From the NCBI GenBank assembly GCA_947179155.2, contig OX359273.1:43125023-43189022 (forward strand): 64,000 bases of DNA, written 5' to 3'. This stretch comes from Hedera helix (Eukaryota; Streptophyta; Magnoliopsida; Apiales; Araliaceae). Shown here one piece after another: positions 36,503-49,800 of the stretch. The notes under the pieces were generated by a model. That model worked only from the letters and a program-made list of their open reading frames with translations, ran no database searches and was not told where the DNA came from. The translations under genes and the position numbers were made by a program. Within the stretch, counting starts at the first letter, position 1; each line of letters starts with the position of its first letter.

Positions 36503-39500
36503 TTAAAGGGATAAAAGATCCTGATGTAAAGCAGTCATGGCTGGAGGGGGATCATCCTCCACCTCCAACCAATACAACTCCTCATCTACTGAATGCCTAG
36601 CATACTGAGCCAATACATGAGCCACCTTATTCCCACCCTTCCTAATACTACAAATACTAAACCAACTCAACCTCCTAACCAAAAGACGAATATCATCCAC
36701 TACATTACCAAAAATGGAGTAATTTTTTCAAGGGGAAGAAATGGCATGAATAACATTACAATTATCACCCTCAATAACTAGTTTAGAGAAGCCAACATCC
36801 ATAGCAAATTCGATAGCTCTTCGGCAAGCAAGTAACTCAGCTTCCTCACTAGTGCTCACATTAGGACCAGTTGCAGTCATAGCAGCCATAACTTCTCCCT
36901 TGTCATTTCGAATGATAGCACCAAAGCCAGTTTTGCCCAACTTTGAAAAAATTGCTACATCAAAATTGAGTTTATACACCTCACATGGTGGTGGTCGCCA
37001 AACATTACCGCTTAATTCTTGGCTCCTCAGAACAAGCAGCTGGGATTGGGAACATTTAAACTCTTCAATGCACTCTTCTGCTCTTTTTATCAAGCTATCT
37101 GGACTCTTCAGCTGTCATCCATGCAGCAAAAAATTTCGCTGGTTCCAGATTAGCCACGCTTGGACCCAAAATAATTCAAACTCATTTGCAGTAAGTCTTT
37201 CCAAACAATCCTCCATTAGATGCATAAAATCAGTCTGTCCATGCTTAGTTTTTTGCAGTTTCCGAACACTCCCAGCCCAAATATCTTGAGCCACAGCACA
37301 ATCCCATTAAGCATGGATTGTGGATTCTGGTTCTCTTGTACACATCAAACGTGTATCATCCTGGATGATCTTTCTTCTGTTTAGAATCATTGCAGTTGGT
37401 AAAATTTCATGACAAGCCCTCCATGCAAAAATTTTGATTTTATTTGGGATCCTAAGCTTCCATATTGCTGCCTAAACATTTTTAGTAGTACAAATTGTAA
37501 ACGTTCCAATTCAATTAGCATAAAAAATAAGTCTTCGCGCCACATGATAAGCAGACTTGACAGTAAAAATACCATTTGGATTGGGCAACCAAAATATAGT
37601 ATCAGAAACATATCGTCTACTCAAAGGAATTCTGCAAATTGCATTAGCTTCGTCCCTATGAAAGATAGCCATAATATCTTCATATCTCCAAAAATTCAAC
37701 TCCGAATTGATTAGGTCAGATACCATCAATTCCCCCCAATGTTCTTGGACAGGATTTAGAACTTTGTTAGTGGGAAAATTAGGGATCCAACGATCTGTTA
37801 AGGCATTAATTGAAGTCCCATTTCCAACCCTCCAACAGTAACCAGATTGAATAATAGATTGTGCGGTTATCAAACTTCTCCACACATAAGAGCAATTAGG
37901 GGATACCTTTGCCTCAAGAAAAGTTGATCTCGGAAAATACCTTGCTTTAAAACATTGATAGAGTAGTGAATCATTACCTTGAACCATCCTCCAACCTTGC
38001 TTAGCCAACATTGCTAAATTAAAAGCTCTCAAATCACGAAATCCCATACCTCCTTCTTTCTTTAAGACAGTCAGTTTCTTCCAACTCTTCCAATGAATTT
38101 TTCGTTCATTTGTCACTTGTCCCCACCAAAATTTAGCACATAAAGCATCTAATTCATCACATAATTTCAAAGGGAGTTGAAAAACACTCATAGTATAAGT
38201 GGGTATGGATTGAGCCACAACCTTGATGAGAATTTCTTTGCCAGCTCTAGATAATAGAATGCCCTTCCATCCTTGAAGCTTTTTCCATATTCTATCTTTC
38301 AGAAAGGAGAATGTTTTATACTTGGCCCTCCCAATCAAAGTTGGCAGACCAAGATAGGTGTCAAACTGATCAACCTCCACTACTCCCAAGACCTCCAGAA
38401 TCTGAGCCTTTTGCCTATCCAAAGTATTACTGCTGAAATAGGCTGAAGACTTTTCCAAATTAATACTTTGACCAGAAGCTCTTTCATAAGTTTGGAGTAT
38501 CTCAGCTATTGTTTCCCTTGCAACCTTATTTGCCTGACAGAATAGTAATGAATCATCTTCAAACATAAGATTTGTGACTTTTGGGGCCCCTCTGCAAACC
38601 GAAACTCCTTTGATCCGCCCTTCTAATTCTGCTTTTTTAAGCAATGCAGTAAAACCTTCTGCACACAGTAAAAAAAGGTAAGGTGATAATGGATCCCCTT
38701 GACGAATTCCTCTCGATGGTTGGATCTTACCATAAGCTTTCCCATTTATCAAAATGGAAAAAGTTGGTGTTGTCACACAACTCATCACCCTTTCTATCCA
38801 AACACCAGGGAATCCCAACTTCTCCATTATCCGTTGAAGAAAATGCCACTCCACCCTATCATAGGCCTTACTGATATCCAACTTCAATGCTAGAAAACCA
38901 TTATTCCCCTTTTTCTTTGAATGCATGGTATGAATTGTCTCATGTGCCACTAACACATTATCTGTAATCAATCGGCCCGGAACAAAAGCACTTTGAGTAG
39001 GTGAAATGATCTGAGGCAGTACCTTTTTCAACCTGTTTGCCAACACCTTGGAAATAATTTTGTAAATAACATTACACAAACTTATAGGTCTAAATTCAGA
39101 CATTTTCTCCGAATTTTTAACTTTTGGGATTAACACAATATTTGTATGATTAATAGCAGGAAACATGGTCCCATTATTTAAGAAATCCAAAACAGCTAAA
39201 GTAACAGACTCACCCACAACATACCAAAATTTTTGGAAAAAGAGGGCATTCATTCCATTAGGTCTTGAAGCTTTTGTTGGTCCCATTTGAAATAGTGCTT
39301 CTTTTACTTCCTCAGCCGTAAATTTAGTAGGTATGAATGCTTGCATATTATCAGACACCATACGCGACACTGCACCCAAACACTCTTCCATCTGGTCCCC
39401 AGCTCCTGCTTGAAATAGATTACCAAAATATGCTGAAGCTTCCTCAACCACCTCTTCCATCTCCTCCATCCACTGCTCGTGTGTATTCCGGATACCTTTT

Positions 39501-40554
39501 ATATAGTTTCGCCTTCGTCTTTGTATGGCTTTATCATGAAAAAACTTTGTATTCCTATCGCCATGCTTTAACCAATTTATTCTAGATCGTTGAGCCCAAT
39601 ATATTTCTTGTTGCTGTAGGAGATCATCCATCCTTTTATTCAAATCCAGAAAATCAGCTTTGGAGTCTTCAGTCAGTTCAGCCTCATTTAATAAATCTAA
39701 TTTTTTTTTTAATTTCTTTGATGGCAGAGATATTCGGAGCAGTTCTGGAAGAACCCCAAGCCAAAAGTTTCTCCCTACAAGCCTTAAACTTCTCATGTAC
39801 TGCTGTTAAACTGCTGCTTTCTTCCCCTGCCCTCTTCCATGCCTCCTGAACAACCAATTCACAATCATTTTGGAGCAACCATAACTCCTCAAATTTGAAC
39901 CTGCTCACACGTTGTTATCTTGGTTGAGAAAAGGATTGAACATTTAACAAAATTGGTAGATGGTCTGAAGCATGAGATGATAGATGCACAATGTTACTAA
40001 ATTGAAACTTGTTTGTCCATTCTTTATTGGCCACACCCCTATCTAGCCGAATCTTGGTATTAGCTGTCCCGAGTCTCTTATTATTCCAAGTGTAGGGATA
40101 CCTTTTAAAACCAATATCGTGCAGATGACAAGAACTCAAAGCCCCCCCTAAAAGCTTCAATTTGTGAAAATTGTGGCTGCCTTACACTCTTTTTTTCAGA
40201 AGCATGCAAATAAGCATTGAAGTCTCCAATAACAACCCATGGTCCCACTACAAAAGTATTTAAGTATTTCAAAAGATTCCATGAATTTCCTTTCTGCTTT
40301 GCATCTGGCCACCCATAAAAACCAGTGACATACCACACAAAACCATCTTTTTCCGTAGCTTTAGCTAAAACATGGTTGACTGTGAAATTAATAACTTCTA
40401 AATTAACATCCTTTTGTCACAAAAAAGCTAAACCTCCCCCACCCGGATTTTTAATGATGATCTTATTCTGAAACGGTAAATTTCCATACAATTTTTCAAA
40501 CCAATCCTTACCAAGTCTCGTCTCCATTAGAAAACATACCGTGGGACCTTTCTC
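36503..40554 (-). pseudogene. LINE ORF2, main part: endonuclease, reverse transcriptase, RNase H
   Basis: The endonuclease part (about 39900-40554) has KGPTVCFLMETRLG right at the insertion edge, then VVIGDFNAYL and later SDHLPIL. A stop lies at 40417-40419, and frames change near 40130 and 39900. The reverse transcriptase frame is open at 37511-39796 (761 codons). It has FRPISLCNVIYKIISKVLAN, QSAFVPGRLITDN, LALKLDISKAYDRVEW and GIRQGDPLSPYLF. The catalytic motif reads FEDDSLLF at 38552-38563, where plant L1 elements normally have FADD. GPTKASRPNGMNALF also departs from the usual APGPDG. The RNase H part (36728-37093) has KLNFDVAIFSKLGKTGFGAI and VIEGDN, then shifts frame before the C-terminal 36503-36700. 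It is clearly non-functional. Confidence 0.9.
40550..40554. repeat. Target duplication TTCTC of the LTR array, left copy
   Basis: TTCTC directly precedes the array (TGTGACGCC). The same five bases follow its end at 53867-53871. Removing the array and one copy restores the LINE endonuclease frame (LRKIVRE then KGPTVCF). Confidence 0.9.
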
Positions 40555-43500
40555 TGTGACGCCCCCAAATCTGGGCCCACACAGCCCAAACTTGAGTCGT
40601 CAAAAGACTACAACAAAATTATTACAACAAAGCACAACGTACTACAATACAGTGTATAATAATACACAACTAAGTATTCACTATTATTGCCACACTATTT
40701 TATAAAACGTGAAGACTATGATAACTATTCCTCGGACCCTCACTCCATTCCCCGGCTAGACCCTGTTATGTTTTCATCTCCTGTTGAAAAACAAAGGAAC
40801 AAAAGAAAGGGTGAGCTCAAATAGCCCAGTAAGAAATATCATGACTAAGATAATGACGAATAAATTATCATTAGCCTTCAGCAGTTGAGTTCTTGATAGA
40901 ATACAATAGACTACAAGGTTTATATCAAAAACTGTAGTTAAATTCTTAAACAATGTTCAGATCAATAATAGCAGCGGAATGGGCAATCTATTAGAAGAAT
41001 AATGCAGACTATAATGTCCACTCGCTTCTCTTTTTCGTAAAAACATCATCAACTTTTATCATCTGAAATACCATTAGTCATGATAATATAAATTCACAGT
41101 TCCTGATCATAATCATGCACATCAACAGTTCATCTTTGTACTACGGGCCAAAGATATTCAATATAGCACCAACGGTCATGATTATACCAGATTCAGCCTT
41201 TGGTCATAATCATACCAAACAATAGTTCATCTTTGCACTACGGGCCAAAGATATTCAATATAGCACCAACGGTCATGATTATACCAGATTCAGCCTTTGG
41301 TCATAATCATACCAAACAACAGTTCATCTTTGCACTACGGGCCAAAGAGAACATTCACCACGTGCCATAAAAGACACCGAACAGATGTATCGTCTTTAAC
41401 CTATTATATCGCCTTTAACCTATCATCTGTTCAACAAATATATCACATCTGTGCCCCCGGCCACAGATATTCACAACAGCTTGATTTTTGGATGATTAGA
41501 ATGATATAAATGATGAACAGAAGAAATAGGATAACAATAAGTATCGGAAGTTTACTTTGTACAGATTCAAATAATGTCCAAATTGTCAACATGATGTGGA
41601 GTGAAATTTAAAAATGATATTCAAGATCCACAGTTCAGAATAACGGTTACAATTCAATAGAAAGATTCACGTAAATAGGAAGGTTCAGTTGAAATAATGA
41701 AGTTCAACTATTATGGAACATATAATATTTTCAGGAATTATAGAAGCAATAGTTCCATAATAAATTTCGATTTAGGAGTATGAAAGAAAATAATATCCCT
41801 TACCGTAGCAGGTTTGATTAACAAAAGGTGAAGGAAATTAATACAAAGGGTTATTCACCAACAGGCGGCAATCCGCTCCGTAAGGTTATTCCCACAATTT
41901 AATAGAATTTGAGTACAAAGAGTTATTCACCAAACAGACGGCAATCCGCTCCGTAAGGTTATTCTCAGAGATTAATAATGAATGAATACGAAAGGTTATT
42001 CACCAACAGGCGGCAATCCGCTCCGTAAGGTTATTCCCACAATTTAATACATGGAAATAAAAGGCACGTCTTATGAGTAAGGAAGAAACAATATTATTAT
42101 CGAGAATCAAATAATGATAATCCCTTACCATAGTACGTTTGAATAATGGAAGATGAAAAAGATGGTATCACTTACCGTAGTAAGTTTTAATAATAGAAGA
42201 TGAAAGAAGATGACATTCCTTACCTTGATATTGTGAAACAAGTTTATAGCCGAACAAATCCTTCCTTGTTTGTAGCAGTAAGGAATCTGACTTTTGAGTC
42301 TTCTAGAGTTTTTAAAATCTCTTTATGCTTTTAAAATAATGTTACTCTCGGAAAGATAGACGGCATAGACTCAAGAATCACTCAATTCGGAGTTAATATG
42401 AATGAGTTATGAATTTTCAAAACTAAGACTGAAAATAGTGACGAAAATCAGAATAGGTTACGGTTTTTAGTATTTTAAGGCATGAAGATGATTTTAGATG
42501 ACTTTTCTTCCTTCTTCAAAGTTGTAGAGGACGAAAAACTGAAGAGACAGGCTTTTAATTCATTAAATTCTGACAAATAATGAATTTACTACGATTTTTC
42601 GAAAGAGTTACAGTACATAAAAAAATTCCACTCGGGAATTCAAAGAAGAATGCAAAAGATTTCAAAACTAGGAATGACTTAAGAACACTTAGAGAGAACT
42701 TACACAAAGAAGTATGAAAGAAAGAACAAGTAAGGAAGTTTATGAAAAATCCTTAAGTTAAGGCTTCTATTTATAGCCAAAAATCTTATCATTCCTTTAA
42801 TCTAAACCATTCATTTAAAGATCATCTCTTAATCTACACCATCCATTTCAAATTTTATATTATCTTTAATCTACACCATTCATTTCATATCACCTAACTT
42901 TATATTATAAACAAATCAATTCAATTATTCAACAATAATTCACACTTTAATCTACACCATTCATTTCATATCACCTAATAATCACCTAACTTTATATTAT
43001 AAACAAATAACTTTATCAATTCAATTATTATGACTAATTGTTATAAATACAGTATAGTTAGCTCTTAGATATCAAGTCAATAAATTAATGAAATACAATT
43101 GTTTAAATAACATCATAATAGAGATAATAATAATGTAAAAGAAAGCATACGTTACTGTGTAATGACAATTATTGATTCAATAATGTGAATTACTGTGCAA
43201 ATGTTACTGTGACAATTATTAAATCAATAATACAAAATACTGTGTAACAACAATTATTGAATTGATAATATAAAATATTATGCAGTGACAATTATCGATG
43301 AAATGATGCGTAACAGTTACGGTGTCAATTATCAGACCAATAATATGAGACACTATGCAATACCGTGTGTTACTGTAGAGTACCGTGTGCTACAGAAAAT
43401 ACCAAAAACTACCGTATGCTACTATTCTTTTATCACCGGTATTTTAACAGTTCCGTTGACTATTTTTATTTAAAAAGGTTATTTCTGTCGTTTTCTATAT

Positions 43501-43738
43501 CCGACAAATATTCTGTTGTGGGGTCCACCAATAATTTATTATTTCGGCGCCGTCGTACGGCACGAATATTCCCCGACCAAACGAATATTCCCCGACAAAG
43601 CGAATATTGTCCGACAAAATAAAATTTGCACATAACATCCTTAACTTTCAATTTTGTTAATTTAACCACTTACTGTTTCAAAAAAATATATATGAAGAAA
43701 AATTAAATTTTGTATTTCATAAAATTCGGGGTCTTACA
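40555..43738 (-). repeat. LTR A of the array (3,184 bp)
   Basis: The left outer LTR. In transcription order (minus) it starts at 43738 with TGTAAGACCCCG. A TATA box (CTATAAATAG on the minus strand) lies at 42767-42776. Three copies of a unit containing GGCGGCAATCCGCTCCGTAA (one with GACGGC) lie at about 41850-42050. A unit of about 97 bp with ACTACGGGCCAAAGA is present in three partial or whole copies at about 41125-41350. The outer end shows GGGCCCACAC and GTTATGTTTTC, where LTRs B and C differ. Confidence 0.88.
42767..42776 (-). promoter_or_regulatory. LTR promoter TATA box (LTR A; equivalents in B, C and D)
   Basis: CTATAAATAG on the minus strand. Equivalent sites are at 46135-46144 (LTR B), 52914-52923 (LTR C) and, on the plus strand, 47807-47816 (solo LTR D). 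It marks the U3/R boundary region and agrees with the orientation deduced from PBS and PPT. Confidence 0.6.
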
Positions 43739-43751
43739 ACCTCCCCTCCTT
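43739..43751 (-). other. Polypurine tract (second copy at 50421-50433)
   Basis: On the minus strand AAGGAGGGGAGGT ends exactly at the LTR start TGTAAGACC. It primes plus-strand DNA synthesis in LTR elements. The preceding CGGGGACGAAATTTC is a usual neighbour of the PPT in Ty3/gypsy elements. Confidence 0.8.
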
Positions 43752-44006
43752 ATGAAATTTCGTCCCCGAAATTGACGTACCGGGCATTTCATCGTTATCC
43801 TCCTGATTTTCAGATGTCATACTAAACTGTGGTCACAAAATAATTGTTAATTCAAACAAACTGACTCATCACTTCCTATTCCTACATTCAAATCGATTCG
43901 TAAGATAACAAAATCTAATTTAGGTGGGACACACTAGTCACTGATTCCATTCGTCTCTCCCCTCCTAGTTCTAACCCCAGATCTCCGTTAAAGACCATAT
44001 CCCTAA

Positions 44007-44018
44007 GCTCTGATGCCA
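44007..44018 (-). other. Primer binding site, initiator-Met tRNA type (second copy at 50689-50700)
   Basis: On the minus strand TGGCATCAGAGCTTAGGG begins two bases after the LTR end CACA. It matches the common plant PBS TGGTATCAGAGC except at one base. Confidence 0.8.
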
Positions 44019-46814
44019 ACTGTGACGCCCCCAAATCTGGGTCCACACAGCCCAAACTTGAGTCGTCAAAAGACTACAACAAAATTATTACAACAAAGCA
44101 CAACGTACTACAATACAGTGTATAATAATACACAACTAAGTCTTCACTATTATTGCCACACTATTTTACAAAACGTGAAGACTATGATAACTATTCCTCG
44201 GACCCTCACTCCATTCCCCGGCTAGACCCTGTTATTTTTCATCTCCTGTTGAAAAACAAAGGAACAAAAGAAAGGGTGAGCTCAAATAGCCCAGTAAGAA
44301 ATATCATGACTAAGATAATGACGAATAAATTATCATTAGCCTTCAACAGTTGAGTTCTTGATAGAATACAATAGACTACAAGGTTTATATCAAAAACTGT
44401 AGTTAAATTCTTAAACAATGTTCAGATCAATAATAGCAGCGGAATGAGCAATCTATTAGAAGAATAATGCAGACTATAATGTCCACTCGCTTCTCTTTTT
44501 CGTAAAAACATCATCAACTTTTATCATCTGAAATACCATTAGTCATGATAATATAAATTCACAGTTCCTGATCATAATCATGCACATCAACAGTTCATCT
44601 TTGTACTACGGGCCAAAGATATTCAATATAGCACCAACGGTCATGATTATACCAGATTCAGCCTTTGGTCATAATCATACCAAACAACAGTTCATCTTTG
44701 CACTACGGGCCAAAGAGAACATTCACCACGTGCCATAAAAGACACCGAACAGATGTATCATCTTTAACCTATTATATCGCCTTTAACCTATCATCTGTTC
44801 AACAAATATATCACATCTGTGCCCCCGGCCACAGATATTCACAACAGCTTGATTTTTGGATGATTAGAATGATATAAATGATGAACAGAAGAAATAGGAT
44901 AACAATAAGTATCGGAAGTTTACTTTGTACAGATTCAAATAATGTCCAAATTGTCAACATGATGTGGAGTGAAATTTAAAAATGATATTCAAGATCCACA
45001 GTTCAGAATAACGGTTACAATTCAATAGAAAGGTTCACGTAAATAGGAAGGTTCAGTTGAAATAATGAAGTTCAACTATTATGGAACATATAATATTTTC
45101 AGGAATTATAGAAGCAATAGTTCCATAATAAATTTCGATTTAGGAGTATGAAAGAAAATAATATCCCTTACCGTAGCAGGTTTGATTAACAAAAGGTGAA
45201 GGAAATTAATACAAAGGGTTATTCACCAACAGGCGGCAATCCGCTCCGTAAGGTTATTCCCACAATTTAATAGAATTTGAGTACAAAGAGTTATTCACCA
45301 AACAGGCGGCAATCCGCTCCGTAAGGTTATTCTCAGAGATTAATAATGAATGAATACGAAAGGTTATTCACCAACAGGCGGCAATCCGCTCCGTAAGGTT
45401 ATTCCCACAATTTAATACATGGAAATAAAAGGCACGTCTTATGAGTAAGGAAGAAACAATATTATTATCGAGAATCAAATAATGATAATCCCTTACCATA
45501 GTACGTTTGAATAATGGAAGATGAAAAAGATGGTATCACTTACCGTAGTAAGTTTTAATAATAGAATATGAAAGAAGATGACATTCCTTACCTTGATATT
45601 GTGAAACAAGTTTATAGCCGAACAAATCCTTCCTTGTTTGTAGCAGTAAGGAATCTGACTTTTGAGTCTTCTAGAGTTTTTAAAATCTCTTTATGCTTTT
45701 AAAATAATGTTACTCTCGGAAAGATAGACGGCATAGACTCAAGAATCACTCAATTCGGAGTTAATATGAATGAGTTATGAATTTTCAAAACTAAGACTGA
45801 AAATAGTGACGAAAATCAGAATAGGTTACGGTTTTTAGTATTTTAAGGCATGAAGATGATTTCAGATGACTTTTCTTCCTTCTTCAAAGGTGTAGAGGAC
45901 GAAAAACGGAAGAGACAGGCTTTTAATTCATTAAATTCTGACAAATAATGAATTTACTACGATTTTTCGAAAGAGTTACAGTACATAAAAAAATTCCACT
46001 CGGGAATTCAAAGAAGAATGCAAAAGATTTCAAAACTAGGAATGACTTAAGAACACTTAGAGAGAACTTACACAAAGAAGTATGAAAGAAAGAACAAGTA
46101 AGGAAGTTTATGAAAAATCCTTAAGTTAAGGCTTCTATTTATAGCCAAAAATCTTATCATTCCTTTAATCTAAACCATTCATTTAAAGATCATCTTTTAA
46201 TCTACACCATCCATTTCAAATTTTATATTATCTTTAATCTACACCATTCATTTCATATCACCTAACTTTATATTATAAACAAATCAATTCAATTATTCAA
46301 CAATAATTCACACTTTAATCTACACCATTCATTTCATATCACCTAATAATCACCTAACTTTATATTATAAACAAATAACTTTATCAATTCAATTATTATG
46401 ACTAATTGTTATAAATACAGTATAGTTAGCTCTTAGATATCAAGTCAATAAATTAATGAAATACAATTGTTTAAATAACATCATAATAGAGATAATAATA
46501 ATGTAAAAGAAAGCATACGTTACTGTGTAATGACAATTATTGATTCAATAATGTGAATTACTGTGCATATGTTACTGTGACAATTATTAAATCAATAATA
46601 CAAAATACTGTGTAACAACAATTATTGAATTGATAATATAAAATATTATGCAGTGACAATTATCGATGAAATGATGCCTAACAGTTACGGTGTCAATTAT
46701 CAGACCAATAATATGAGACACTATGCAATACCGTGTGTTACTGTAGAGTACCGTATGCTACAGAAAATACCAAAAACTACCGTATGCTACTATTCTTTTA
46801 TCACCGGTATTTTA

Positions 46815-49800
46815 TGTAAGACCCCGAATTTATGAAATACAAAATTCAATTTTTCTTCATATAAATTTTTCATGAAACAGTAAATGGTTAAATTGACGAA
46901 ATTGAAAGTTAAGGATGTTATGTGCAAATTTTATTTTGTCGGGGAATATTCGGGTCGTACGATGGCGCCGAAATAACAAATTATTGGTGGACCCCACAAC
47001 GGAATAATTGTCGGATATAGAAAACGACAGAAGTAACCTTTTTAAATAAAAATAGTCAACGGTGTTAACTATTTAAATACTGGTGATAAAAGAATAGTAG
47101 CATACGGTAATTTATGGTATTCTACAGTAGCATGCGGTACTCTACAGTAGCACACGGTATTGCACAGTGTCTTATATTATTGATCTGAAATTGACACCCT
47201 AACTGTTGCACATCATTTCATCAATAATTGTTGTTGTATAATATTTTATGTTATCAATTCAATAATTGTTGCTACACAGTATTTTGCATTATTGATTTAA
47301 TAATTGTCATTACACTGCATTTTATATCATTGAGTCAATAATTGCTGGTGCGTTGTATTTTAAAATTATTGAACCAAATAATTGTCACAGTAGCAAATAC
47401 ACAGTAATTTATATTATTTAAATTAATAATAATCTGTAACATGTTTATTACATTATTGTTATTATTGTTGTAGCATTATTTTATATGTTGGATCCACAGG
47501 TAGAATAAATAAAATAAAATAAAATAAAATAAATATTATTATTTTTCAAAAGTTACTATTCACTGACGGAAGTTACTGTTCACATCGGAAAAGTTACTCC
47601 GGAGTCACTGTTCACTCCCGGAAATCACTATTCATCGGCTGACAAAAGTTACTGTTCATTACTGTTCACTTTTTGAAAATTTTAAAGTTACTGTGCAAAG
47701 TTACTGTGCAAGTATTGAAATTTTTTAAAAAAAAAACGTTTGCGCAGCCTCTCTCACCTACCAAATGCACAGTGCCCACCTACCACGCATAGTACCCCAT
47801 TTTCCCCTATAAATAGCTTGTTCAGCTGAATAGAAAAATCACACCTAAAACATAAAATTTTTCTATAAGAATTTTATGAGTTTTCTCTGAGAATAGTAAG
47901 GTTATTTTGAGAGTTTGAAAGCCAAAAGGAGTGCAGAAATTTTTCAAGTAAGTCTTTTATTAAAGAGTAGTAATTTCATAAATTCATATATTTCGCGGTA
48001 TTCACAAAACTTCCTTTAGAAGACTCTTCTATTAGAAGATTCATTTTTAAAAGCTTTCTTTAGAAGATTTATTTTGAAATATTATTTTAAAAACTATTTG
48101 AAAGTTGTTATATTATACTACAAAAATTATGTTAAATATATATAATTTTGATAGTTCATAATATACGAGTTATTATACACTTTGAAATTTATATGTGGTA
48201 ATTACTAATTTATATTATAAATATATAGGTTGATCAACCTCATTTAAAACAATATCCAGTCACGTGTTAAGGTAAGGAATATCATTCTTTTCACACTCTT
48301 AAATTTATTACGGTAAGGGGTATCACTCTTTTCATCATCATAAATGGATATTATTTTCTTTCTTACTTGAAGGGATTATCATTCTTTGATTCTCGAAAAT
48401 AATATCGTTTCTTTCTTGTGCCATTTATTTCCATGTATTAAATTGTGGGAATAACCTTACGGTGCGGATTACGCCTGTTGGTGAATAACCTTTTGTATTC
48501 ATTCCTTATTAATCTTTGAGAATAACCTTACGGTGCGGATTATCGCCTGTTTGGTGAATAACTCTTCGTGTTCAAATTCTATTAAATTGTGGGAATAACC
48601 TTACGGTGCGGATTACGCCTGTTTGGTGAATAACTCTTCGTGTTCAAATTCTATTAAATTGTGGGAATAACCTTACGGTGCGGATTACGCCTGTTTGGTG
48701 AATAACTATTCGTATTCAAATTGATGGGAATAACCTTACGGTGCGGATTATCGCCTGTTGGTGAATAACCCTTGTTATTTGTCTCGTGTGGAAATAATTT
48801 GTCTACACGAATTATCACATGACACTTTTATTCCATATTCGTAAGTGATATCATTTTCCTTTATACTCATAAGGGATACCATCTTTTTCATCTTCCATTA
48901 TTCAAACTTACTATGGTAAGGGATATTAATTTCCTTCACCTTTTGTTAATCAAACCTGCTACGGTAAGGGATATTACTTTCTTCCATACACCTAAATCGA
49001 AACTTATTATGGAACTATTGCTTCTATAATTCCTGAAAATATTATATGTTCCATAATAGTTGAATTTCATTAGTTCAACTGAACCTTCCTATTTTCTGAA
49101 CATTTCTATTGAACTGTAATCGTTATTCTGAACTGTGGATCTTGAATATCATTTTTAAATTTCACTCCACATCATGTTGGCAATTTGGACATTATTTGAA
49201 TCTGCACAAAGTAAACTTCCGATACTTATTGTTTATCCTGTTCTTCTGTTCATCATTTGTATCACTGTTATTTGTATTAATCATCAAGAATCAAGCTGTT
49301 GTGAATATCTGTGGCCGGGGGCACAGATGTGATATAATTGTTGAACAGATGATAGGTTAAAAGCGATATACTAGGTTAAAGGCGATACATCTGTTCGGTG
49401 TCTTTTATGACACGTGGTGAATGTTCTCTTTGGCCCGTAGTGCAAAGATGAACTGTTGGTTGGTATGATTATGACCAAAGGCTGAATCTGGTATAATCAT
49501 GACCGTTGGTGTTATATTGAATGTCTTTGGCCCGTAGTGCAAAGACGAACTGTTGATCTGCATGATTATGACCAGGAACTGTGAAGTTGTATTATCTTGA
49601 CTAATGGTATTTCAGATGATAAAAGTTGATGATATTTTTACTAAAAAGAGAAGCGAGTGGACATTATAGTCTGCATTATTCTTCTAATAGATTGTTCATT
49701 CCGCTGCTATTATTGATCTGAACATTGTTTAAGAATTTAACTACAGTTTTTGATATAAACCTTGTAGTCTATTGTATTCTATCAAGAACTCAACTGTTAA

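Larger units (their letters stand above)
43739..44020 (-). mobile_element. Internal region 1 of the LTR array (282 bp)
   Basis: Read on the minus strand it goes from the primer binding site at 44007-44018 to the polypurine tract at 43739-43751. A 28-codon ORF starting MTSENQEDNDEMPG overlaps the polypurine tract and stops in the first bases of the LTR. It may be a fused remnant of gag start and pol end. Apart from this there is no coding capacity. It differs from internal region 2 at five positions that I could count. Confidence 0.85.

Noticed and set aside
41297..41509. Identical 70-aa ORFs repeated at 41297, 44665 and 51444
   Set aside because: They lie within LTRs in the antisense direction, have no domain, and repeat only because the LTRs repeat.
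44013..44225. 70-aa ORFs at the LTR start (also 50695)
   Set aside because: They begin in the PBS and run into the LTR antisense; chance frames in repeated DNA.
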